DNA of 64,000 nt. Origin: Bryobacter aggregatus MPL3. GTDB taxonomy: Bacteria; Acidobacteriota; Terriglobia; Bryobacterales; Bryobacteraceae. The stretch is from positions 744,001 to 808,000 of the forward strand of contig NZ_JNIF01000003.1 of the NCBI RefSeq assembly GCF_000702445.1. The letters run 5' to 3'. Every line of letters begins with the position of its first letter. The first letter of the stretch is position 1. A program made the position numbers and the translations under genes. Below, in pieces: positions 51,048-57,865 of the stretch. The notes under the pieces were generated by a model, which was not told where the DNA came from, ran no database searches, and saw only the letters and a program-made list of their open reading frames with translations.

Positions 51048-52232
51048 CTAGAGGGTCTTCACACTCACGCCGTTGACGAGGTTGAGCAGGTTGCTCACGG
51101 CGATCGAGTCCCCAGGCTGGATGGTGCCGGCAGGGGCTTCTGCCCAACCGTCGATCTCAGCAGCAGGAGGAATCTTCACTTCCACCGCCTTGCCGTTGCG
51201 CACCACGTACACCTTGCTCAGCCCGGCCACCGAGTAGATGGCTTGCTTGGGCACCATCACCACTTGCTCGGCGCGCTGGGTGACCAGCTTGACCTGCACA
51301 AAAGTGCCCGGACGCAGACGGGGGTCGCTGGCCGGAATCTTCGATTCCGCCAGCAGCGTCCGATTCTTGGAGTCAAAACTCGGGTTCAACTTTTGGATGC
51401 TGGCGTTGAACTCTTTGCCCGGCGCCGCATCGGTTGTAAAGGTCACCACGCTGCCAGGGCGAATGAGCGCCGAATAGGTCTCCGGAATCTCCACCCGCAA
51501 GCGCAGCGGACTCGTCTTCACCAGCGTGGCGACCGCCGTATTTTCCTTGATGTACTGGCCCGGACTCACCAGCTTTGCGCTGATGCCGCCGTCGAAGGGC
51601 GCGCGAATCACGTTGTCGGAGAGGCGCTTGGTGGCAATCTCCAGATCGGCCTTCTGCGCGCGGAGCTGGGCAATCATCATATTCAGCTCGTCATTAGTCG
51701 CGTCGATCATCGCCTGCCGTGCCTGCAGGGTCTTCTGCAACTCAACAGCCCGTTCCTTCGAGATGTCACCGCTTTGCACTAATTTAGCGGCCGAATCGTA
51801 TTTCGACTTCGCGTCCTCCAGATTCGCCTGCGCCTGGCGGATAGCCGCCGTCGAGGTGGGATAGGGATCATCCCATTTCTTCATGCCGAGACGGGCCGCC
51901 AACTGGCTGACATTGGCCTTGGCACGCTCAAGAGCCCATTCGGAATCCCGCGGATCCAGTTCGGCGATGATGTCGCCCTTTTTCACCAGTTGTCCAAAGT
52001 CGACCCGGAAGCGGGAGACGCGCCCGGCGATTTCAAAACTGAGGTTGACGGTTTCATCCGCGTCGAGCGACCCAGTCACATCGATGGACTTATCGAGAGT
52101 GCGAGCTACGGCCTGTTGCACGCGAACCTGAACTGGTTCTGGTGCCACAGGAGCTTTAGCCTTGGGATCTTCTTTCTTTGCGCACGCCGACAGGAGTAGT
52201 AGGGCAGGAACTACAAAGTAAAACAATTTCAT
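51048..52232 (-). CDS. RND efflux membrane fusion lipoprotein
   Basis: 394 residues. The lipobox ALLLLSAC places the lipidated Cys at about residue 17. The biotinyl-lipoyl-like half-motifs (LSFEIAGRVSRFRVDFGQLVKKGDIIAELD and VIRAPFDGGISAKLVSPGQYI) flank a coiled-coil hairpin at about 95-205. Beta-barrel and membrane-proximal domains follow. This periplasmic adaptor links the RND pump to the outer-membrane channel. The coil includes the DSEWALERAKANVSQL type helix. It overlaps the tetR-like gene by four bases (ATGA) and precedes the pump gene by 9 bp. Confidence 0.95.
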   Translation of the reverse strand: MKLFYFVVPALLLLSACAKKEDPKAKAPVAPEPVQVRVQQAVARTLDKSIDVTGSLDADETVNLSFEIAGRVSRFRVDFGQLVKKGDIIAELDPRDSEWALERAKANVSQLAARLGMKKWDDPYPTSTAAIRQAQANLEDAKSKYDSAAKLVQSGDISKERAVELQKTLQARQAMIDATNDELNMMIAQLRAQKADLEIATKRLSDNVIRAPFDGGISAKLVSPGQYIKENTAVATLVKTSPLRLRVEIPETYSALIRPGSVVTFTTDAAPGKEFNASIQKLNPSFDSKNRTLLAESKIPASDPRLRPGTFVQVKLVTQRAEQVVMVPKQAIYSVAGLSKVYVVRNGKAVEVKIPPAAEIDGWAEAPAGTIQPGDSIAVSNLLNLVNGVSVKTL

Positions 52233-52852
52233 GAATTTTTTTCAACGATTCCGTTTAAGAAAATTTGGACAGTCAAGTTCACCATCTCTTCCCGTTCGAT
52301 CGTGGAGCAGAGCGGCGACTTGAAGAGAATTGTGTTTTGGCAATACTGGCCGATCATGCCGCAGAAGGCGAGAGCCGCCCCCAGAGGCTGGACCCCGGTG
52401 AAGGCTCCCTCCTCAATGCGGCGCTGGATGTAGCCAGTAATGATGTCGAGGAAAGGCTTATGCTGCTTCTCGTTCAGTTCGTCCATGCTCTCGTGCCCTT
52501 CCAACGCCGAGAACAGCTTCAGGCGAATCAACTCCGGCTTCGTTTCGTGCCAGACAATCATTTCGCGCGCCAGATGAGTGAAGAACTCGCGATCGTCACT
52601 GCCGCTTGCTACACGTGCCAGCCCAGAGAGCGCATCCACATAACCCTGATCTTTCGAAGCTTCGAGAATCGCCGTATACAGATCTTTCTTACTTGGAAAG
52701 TGTTGATAAAGAACGGGTTCACTCACGCCGACACTGGCCGCTAGCTCCCGGGTGGTGACCCCGCGGAAGCCACGTCCGGAAAAAAGCCGGATGGCTGCAT
52801 CCAGAATCGCGCAACGACGCTGTTGACTGCTGAGACGAGGAAGCAAAGACAT
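52229..52852 (-). CDS. TetR/AcrR-family transcriptional regulator
   Basis: 207 residues. The N-terminal helix-turn-helix is classical: RRCAILDAAIRLFSGRGF, TTRELAASVGVSEPVLYQHF and PSKKDLYTAILEAS. The C-terminal ligand-binding helices are less conserved, with Cys residues near GQYCQNTILF. It is the first gene of the efflux operon (ATGA overlap with the fusion protein gene). A near-perfect palindrome lies directly in front of its start codon, so autoregulated repression of the pump is likely; the inducer is unknown. Confidence 0.95.
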   Translation of the reverse strand: MSLLPRLSSQQRRCAILDAAIRLFSGRGFRGVTTRELAASVGVSEPVLYQHFPSKKDLYTAILEASKDQGYVDALSGLARVASGSDDREFFTHLAREMIVWHETKPELIRLKLFSALEGHESMDELNEKQHKPFLDIITGYIQRRIEEGAFTGVQPLGAALAFCGMIGQYCQNTILFKSPLCSTIEREEMVNLTVQIFLNGIVEKNS

Positions 52853-52853
52853 A

Positions 52854-52882
52854 CTAGCGAATACTAAGTTAGCAGACGCTAG
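52854..52882. promoter_or_regulatory. Probable TetR-family operator
   Basis: A 29-bp imperfect inverted repeat centred on G 52868. Outer arms CTAGCG (52854-52859) and CGCTAG (52877-52882) are perfect, the centre CTAAGTTAG (52864-52872) is a perfect odd palindrome, and 11 of 14 position pairs match overall. It begins 2 bp upstream of the regulator's start codon, where binding would block transcription of the whole operon. Size and symmetry fit AcrR-type operators. Confidence 0.7.
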
Positions 52883-52899
52883 GGTAATTGGGAAGGGCG

Positions 52900-53154
52900 C
52901 TAGAACGCGCTCAGTCGCCGCTCAAACTTGCAGTCCCGGTTGGGGCAGACAGCCCAAAGCACCTTCCGCACCGGTTTCTCGAGCAAGTAGGCGCTGGAGC
53001 AATGGGGGCAGGGCTCATTCCGAGGTTGAAACTTTGAGGTAAAGCCGCATCGAGGGAATCGATTGCAACCGTAGAAAGGCTTCCCGTCGACGGACTTTCG
53101 AGGAATGATCAACCCATCCGTACAGTTTGGGCAAAGGGGGCTGAAATCGGGCAT
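52900..53154 (-). CDS. Stand-alone topoisomerase-type zinc-finger protein
   Basis: 84 residues composed almost wholly of two four-cysteine zinc ribbons: CPNC with GCNRFPRC, then CPHC with CPNRDC. The first has the KPFYGCNRFPRCGFT consensus of the DNA-binding C4 fingers at the C-terminus of bacterial topoisomerase I. The neighbouring divergent topA gene lacks such fingers. This protein may therefore supply them in trans or be a separate DNA-binding factor (inference). The two starts are 97 bp apart. Confidence 0.88.
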   Translation of the reverse strand: MPDFSPLCPNCTDGLIIPRKSVDGKPFYGCNRFPRCGFTSKFQPRNEPCPHCSSAYLLEKPVRKVLWAVCPNRDCKFERRLSAF

Positions 53155-53251
53155 GGTTCAATTCCGTTGTACACTCTTCGGTAGTCGGACGGGTGCGGAG
53201 ATTTCAGGGTGGCCCGTGCGGCAGAATCCATCAGAACGGTCAAATTCAGTA

Positions 53252-55939
53252 ATGGCAGCGAAGTCACTGGTCATCGTCGAGTCCCCGACGAAAGCGAAAA
53301 CAATCACGAAATTCCTCGGGAAGGACTTCATCGTGCGCGCGTCGATGGGACACGTACGGGACCTGCCGGAGAACGCCTCAGAGGTTCCGGCCAAGTTGAA
53401 GAAGGAATCCTGGGCGCGATTGGGTGTCAATGTCGATCAGAACTTCGAACCAGTTTATGTAGTCCCCAAGAACAAGAAGGATCAGGTCAAGGAGTTGCAA
53501 GACCTCCTGAAGACTTCCGACCTCTTATACCTCGCAACTGACGAAGACCGCGAAGGGGAGTCGATCAGTTGGCATCTGCGCGAAGTGCTGAAGCCCAAGA
53601 TCCCGACGCGGCGTCTGGTCTTTCACGAAATTACGAAGGACGCGATCCAGAATTCGCTGGAGCATGCTCGCGATATCGATGAGGATCTGGTGCGGGCTCA
53701 GGAAACACGCCGCATCATCGACCGGCTCTTCGGATACGAAGTCAGCCCGCTGCTTTGGAAGAAGATGGCTCCTGGTTTGAGCGCCGGCCGCGTGCAGAGC
53801 GTTGCCGTCCGCTTATTGGTGGAGCGGGAACGGGCACGCATCCGCTTCCGGAGTGCGGCCTATTGGGGCGTCAAGGCGAAGCTGCAAAAGCCGGGGGCCG
53901 AACCCTCTTTTGAAGCGGAATTGCTGCAGATCGCAGGTAAGCGGGTTGCCACCAGCAAGGATTTCAATCCGGACACCGGCAAACTGGACGACCCGAATGC
54001 ATTGGTGTTGCTCGACCAGGCGGGTGCCGAACGAGTGGTCAAGCTTCTCGAGGCTGGGCCGGTTTCAGTCAAGAGTGTCGAACAAAAGCCCTTCATCCAG
54101 CGGCCGGCCGCTCCGTTTGTCACCAGTAGTTTGCAGATGGAGTCGAACTCGAAGCTCCGCTTCTCGGCCAAGCGCACCATGCAGGTCGCCCAGCAGTTGT
54201 ACGAAAACGGCTACATCACCTATATGCGTACCGACTCGACCTCCTTGTCGGAAGAAGCCGTTCGTGCCGCGCGTTCGCTGATCACCGCCGAATACGGCAA
54301 GGAATATCTGTCGCCGTCCGTCCGTACCTACGAGACCAAGGTAAAGAACGCCCAGGAAGCACACGAAGCCATTCGCCCAGCTGGTGACAAGTTCACCTCT
54401 CCTGAGGTAGTGCAGGCCTCGCTCGGGCAGGAAGCCTTCCGGCTCTACGACCTCATCTACAAGCGCACCGTGGCCTGCCAGATGGCCGATGCGCGCGGCA
54501 CCAATACGACGGTGCTGGTGGAAGCAGGCGATGCGACCTTGCGCGCCAGCGGCAAAGTAATTGAATTTGCTGGATTTCTCAAGGCCTATGCCGAGGAATC
54601 CGATGACGAGAACCAGAGCGATCAGGTTCGTGTTCTGCCCCAGATGGCGCAAGGTGACGGGCTGAAGACGTTGAAAGCCGATTCCCTCGAGCGCTCCACG
54701 CAGCCGCCAAATCGCTTTACCGAAGGTTCGCTCATCAAGGAATTGGAAAAGCTTGGCATCGGACGCCCCAGCACCTGGGCCTCCATCGTCGAACTGGTGC
54801 TCAACCGCAGCTACGCCTTCAAAAAAGGGACTGCGCTCGTGCCAACCTTTACGGCAATGGGTGTGGTGGGCCTGCTGGAACAGCATTTCGCAAATTTCAT
54901 CGATTACAAGTACACCGCGAATCTCGAAGACGATCTCGACGCGATTTCGCGCGGCGAAGAGCAAAGCACGGTTTATTTGAAGGCCTTCTACTTTGGGGAC
55001 GCACTGCCGGGATTGAAAGACCTGGTGCAGCACGGCGAAAAAGAAATCGACCCCCGCATCATCAACGGCCTGCCGCTGGGAGAGTGGGAAGGGAAAAAGG
55101 TCGAAGTCCGCATTGGCCGCTACGGCCCCTTCATCAGCGACGGCGAACGCCGCGCGAGTGTACAGGATGAGATGCCGCCCGACGAGTTGACGCTCGACAA
55201 GGCGCTGGAAATGCTGGAAACGGCAAGCAAAGAGCCGGAGAGCCTCGGCTTGCATCCCGATCTCGGAATGCCCATCTTCCTCAAGGTGGGCCGCTACGGT
55301 CCTTATGTCCAGATGGGCGATGGCCGCGACGGAGCCAAGCCGAAAATGGCCTCTCTGGTGCAAGGAACGGACCTGAAGGATGTCGATCTGGTCCACGCCT
55401 GTAAGCTGCTTGCTTTGCCCAAAACCCTGGGCACACACCCCGAAACCAATGAACCAGTGATTGCAGCCAACGGCCGCTTTGGCCCCTACGTACAAAGTGG
55501 GAGCGAAACGCGGAGTTTGCCCGCCAACCTGTCTCCCATCGATGTCACGTTAGAGGAAGCGATGGAACTCATCCGCCAGCCGAAGGCACGCGGACGTGGC
55601 GGCATGACCCGGCAACAGACCTCGCTCAAGGATTTTGGCATCAACCCACTGAATTCGAAGGGCGTCAAGTTGCTGAGCGGACGCTACGGCGCCTACATCA
55701 CCGATGGTGAGGTGAACGCAACCGTACCTCGCGGCAGCGATCCGATGACGATGACTCCAGAGCAGGCCTTTGAGCTCCTGGCTGCGCGTGCGCAGCAGAT
55801 TCTCGATCAAGGAGGGCCCGAAGCTGCAAAGAAAGCGACCAAGGCTCGACGCGCGACGAAGAAGGCAGCGACAAAGACGGCCAAGAAGACAGGCAAGACC
55901 CCGGTAGCAGTGCCCGAAGAAGTCGAAATCGAATTCTAG
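53252..55939 (+). CDS. topA: DNA topoisomerase I
   Basis: 895 residues from ATG 53252 (MAAKSLVIVESPTKAKTI); the longer frame adds a non-conserved leader overlapping the divergent gene. The Toprim domain has LVIVESPTKAKTI and the acidic triad region ATDEDREGE. The core includes GLSAGRVQSVAVRLLVERE and the active-site Tyr in NGYITYMRTDSTSLS (about residue 320). Instead of C4 zinc fingers, the C-terminal part carries four short repeats of the RYGPYV type (IGRYGPFISDG, VGRYGPYVQMGDG, NGRFGPYVQSG, SGRYGAYITDG). A Lys/Ala-rich tail follows. It relaxes negative supercoils. It ends in a CTAG shared with dprA. Confidence 0.96.
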   Translation: MAAKSLVIVESPTKAKTITKFLGKDFIVRASMGHVRDLPENASEVPAKLKKESWARLGVNVDQNFEPVYVVPKNKKDQVKELQDLLKTSDLLYLATDEDREGESISWHLREVLKPKIPTRRLVFHEITKDAIQNSLEHARDIDEDLVRAQETRRIIDRLFGYEVSPLLWKKMAPGLSAGRVQSVAVRLLVERERARIRFRSAAYWGVKAKLQKPGAEPSFEAELLQIAGKRVATSKDFNPDTGKLDDPNALVLLDQAGAERVVKLLEAGPVSVKSVEQKPFIQRPAAPFVTSSLQMESNSKLRFSAKRTMQVAQQLYENGYITYMRTDSTSLSEEAVRAARSLITAEYGKEYLSPSVRTYETKVKNAQEAHEAIRPAGDKFTSPEVVQASLGQEAFRLYDLIYKRTVACQMADARGTNTTVLVEAGDATLRASGKVIEFAGFLKAYAEESDDENQSDQVRVLPQMAQGDGLKTLKADSLERSTQPPNRFTEGSLIKELEKLGIGRPSTWASIVELVLNRSYAFKKGTALVPTFTAMGVVGLLEQHFANFIDYKYTANLEDDLDAISRGEEQSTVYLKAFYFGDALPGLKDLVQHGEKEIDPRIINGLPLGEWEGKKVEVRIGRYGPFISDGERRASVQDEMPPDELTLDKALEMLETASKEPESLGLHPDLGMPIFLKVGRYGPYVQMGDGRDGAKPKMASLVQGTDLKDVDLVHACKLLALPKTLGTHPETNEPVIAANGRFGPYVQSGSETRSLPANLSPIDVTLEEAMELIRQPKARGRGGMTRQQTSLKDFGINPLNSKGVKLLSGRYGAYITDGEVNATVPRGSDPMTMTPEQAFELLAARAQQILDQGGPEAAKKATKARRATKKAATKTAKKTGKTPVAVPEEVEIEF

Positions 55940-57090
55940 TGCCAGACGCGGGTATAGGTTTTACCCGCTAGTTGCCGGATCTGGCCGTCCAGTTCCAGTT
56001 CAAACAGGATGGAGATCAGGTCAGAAAAGTTCGCCATCCCGTTTGAACCGAGCTGGTTCGCCAACTCGTCGATTGAGATGGGGTTGTCATAGGGAATGGC
56101 AACAATCACCTGGGCCCGGAGCGATTGCAGCGGGTGGGTTGTCTCTTCATCGAGCAATCGCTGCGGGCCGCGCAATTGCAAGTTCCGGCGCGCCTCGAGC
56201 GGAAGATCGCACAGCACGTCGCTGGGCTCCTGCACCAAGCGAGCGCCTTGCCGGATCAACAAATTAGGCCCCCAGCTTTGCTTCGAAGTGATGTTGCCGG
56301 GGATTGCAAAGACTTCCCTGCCCTGATCGAGCGCGACCCGCGCGGTAATGGCCGAACCAGAGTACTGCGCCCCCTCCACAATCAACACGCCATAGCTAAG
56401 CCCACTGACGATCCGATTCCGGACCGGAAAGTTCTGCGGATAACCAGGAGTGCGCAGCGGATATTCACTCAGCACGAGCCCCTCACGCTGGATCTGAGCA
56501 GCCAGCTTCTTGTTTTCTGCAGGATAGGTGACATCCACTCCACATCCCAGCACCGCAATGGTGTTGCCCTGGACGGCGAGTGCTGCGGTGTGCGCCGCCG
56601 TATCGATGCCGCGCGCCAAGCCACTCACGATGGTAAGACCTGCCTTCGCCAGTTCGCGGCCAAAGCGGTCAGCAACGTTGGTGCCATAAGGGGAGGGCCT
56701 GCGGGTGCCCACCACGGCCACACAGGGTTCGGCCAGCAGTTCCAGCCTGCCACGAGTAAAGAGCAGAAGGGGCGGGTCGTAGATCTGGCGGAGGAGTGAA
56801 GGGTAGCGATCGTCATAGTAGGTGAGAATCTCCGTCCCTGTCGCGCGCATCAGCCGCTGTTGTTCGAGGGCCTCTTCAATGGCTGAACCCGCCTCGATGG
56901 AACGGGCTACGCTCGCGGAAAGACCCGCGCCCTCCAGCTCACGGGCCTCCATCTGAAAAATCGCCCCTGGCGAACCAAATCTTTCGACAAGATCGACAGA
57001 ACGGCGTGTGCCGAGTTGGGGCGTCATCCGTAACGCCAACCAAAGAAGTTCTTCTTGCTCGTTCCTCACGCTACTGGTGCCGGCGGTCAT
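55936..57090 (-). CDS. dprA: DNA-processing protein DprA
   Basis: 384 residues. An N-terminal helical/SAM-like domain is followed by the Rossmann-like core: VAVVGTRRPSPYG, IVSGLARGIDTAAHTAAL, GCGVDVTYPAENKKL, SEYPLRTPGYPQNFPVRNR and GSAITARVALDQGREVFAIPGNI. A C-terminal winged-helix domain (about 310-380) ends the protein. DprA loads RecA on incoming single-stranded DNA in natural transformation. In many bacteria dprA and topA are co-directional neighbours; here they are convergent and share CTAG as overlapping stops. Confidence 0.96.
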   Translation of the reverse strand: MTAGTSSVRNEQEELLWLALRMTPQLGTRRSVDLVERFGSPGAIFQMEARELEGAGLSASVARSIEAGSAIEEALEQQRLMRATGTEILTYYDDRYPSLLRQIYDPPLLLFTRGRLELLAEPCVAVVGTRRPSPYGTNVADRFGRELAKAGLTIVSGLARGIDTAAHTAALAVQGNTIAVLGCGVDVTYPAENKKLAAQIQREGLVLSEYPLRTPGYPQNFPVRNRIVSGLSYGVLIVEGAQYSGSAITARVALDQGREVFAIPGNITSKQSWGPNLLIRQGARLVQEPSDVLCDLPLEARRNLQLRGPQRLLDEETTHPLQSLRAQVIVAIPYDNPISIDELANQLGSNGMANFSDLISILFELELDGQIRQLAGKTYTRVWH

Positions 57091-57118
57091 CTTCTGGAGT
57101 AGTTGCGGTCTGCCGCAA

Positions 57119-57589
57119 ATGTTCTCAGTGAAAATCGCCTATGAGATATTTGAGAAGATGGCCACGCAAGCTACACACGAAGACGCGAATCTGATTCTAC
57201 GCCTGTACGAAATCCGCCGCGAAGAACGGATGCGGACCGCACGGGACTGGTATGCCCGCAGTTTTCGTCCGAAAACAATGCAAGAATTTGGCAGCATTGC
57301 CCCTCCAGGATCGTCCGAAAACACCTATATGCGGCAGGTGACAAGCTACTACGAAATGGTGGCGAGCTTTCTGACCGCAGGCCTGCTGAACAAGCAGCTC
57401 TTTTTTCAGTCTGGGGCCGAACTGTTGCTTTGCTACCTCCGCTTGCGTCCGATTCTGCCGCAATTGCGCGAATCCTTTGTCAATCCTCAGGCCTTTGCCA
57501 ATCTGGAAATCATGGGCGAGGAATATCTGGCCTGGTACGACCAGAAGCAGGCCGGATCGAAAGACGCCATTCTGGCGCGGATGTCCTAG
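57119..57589 (+). CDS. Conserved-looking helical protein of unknown function
   Basis: About 156 residues if started at ATG 57119, or 143 from ATG 57158; the longer frame to 57008 would overlap dprA and is not preferred. The protein is helical with motifs LILRLYEIRREERMRTARDW, SYYEMVASFLTAGLLNKQL and MGEEYLAWYDQKQAG. No signal peptide or membrane segment is evident and no family is recognised. It is divergent from dprA (28 bp) and followed 15 bp later by another small gene, probably in one transcript. Confidence 0.75.
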   Translation: MFSVKIAYEIFEKMATQATHEDANLILRLYEIRREERMRTARDWYARSFRPKTMQEFGSIAPPGSSENTYMRQVTSYYEMVASFLTAGLLNKQLFFQSGAELLLCYLRLRPILPQLRESFVNPQAFANLEIMGEEYLAWYDQKQAGSKDAILARMS

Positions 57590-57604
57590 GAGTTCCGAAC
57601 ACCA

Positions 57605-57865
57605 GTGAAGCAAGACCCGGAGTTTTTTGGCGAGGCGGAACTTGACCTCGTCTATATCGCGAAGAAACTGCGCGAAGCCCTCCCGCTCGAAGAAGCCTTT
57701 ACGGCACAAGGAATCGATTACGCGATTGAGCTCGACACCTATACCGGCGGCTTGATCTTTCGCACAGAACGGACCGGAGTTTTCTTCTACGTCCTGCCGG
57801 AAAAGACAGAGGCCGCGAAAGAAATCATTCGCGGCCTCCGGCTCAAACCTTACGAGATCGTTTAG
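57605..57865 (+). CDS. Small conserved-looking protein of unknown function
   Basis: 86 residues starting at GTG 57605, with AGGAG about 12 bases upstream. A mixed alpha/beta pattern is seen: a helical start (FFGEAELDLVYIAKKLREA), then alternating beta segments (IDYAIELDTYTGGLIFR, TGVFFYVLPEK) and a final helix (AAKEIIRGLRLKPYEIV). This resembles small regulatory alpha/beta-sandwich folds, but nothing more can be claimed. Its stop TAG directly abuts the stop of the convergent NHL protein (TAGCTA at 57863-57868). Confidence 0.75.
   Translation: MKQDPEFFGEAELDLVYIAKKLREALPLEEAFTAQGIDYAIELDTYTGGLIFRTERTGVFFYVLPEKTEAAKEIIRGLRLKPYEIV

Noticed and set aside
48744-51782. Plus-strand frames of 444 and 534 codons opposite the RND and fusion-protein genes
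   Set aside because: Antisense of well-conserved efflux genes, with His/Asp/Arg-rich low-complexity translations.
54065-55495. 476-codon minus-strand frame opposite topA
   Set aside because: Shadow of the topA reading frame; no start context and no motifs.
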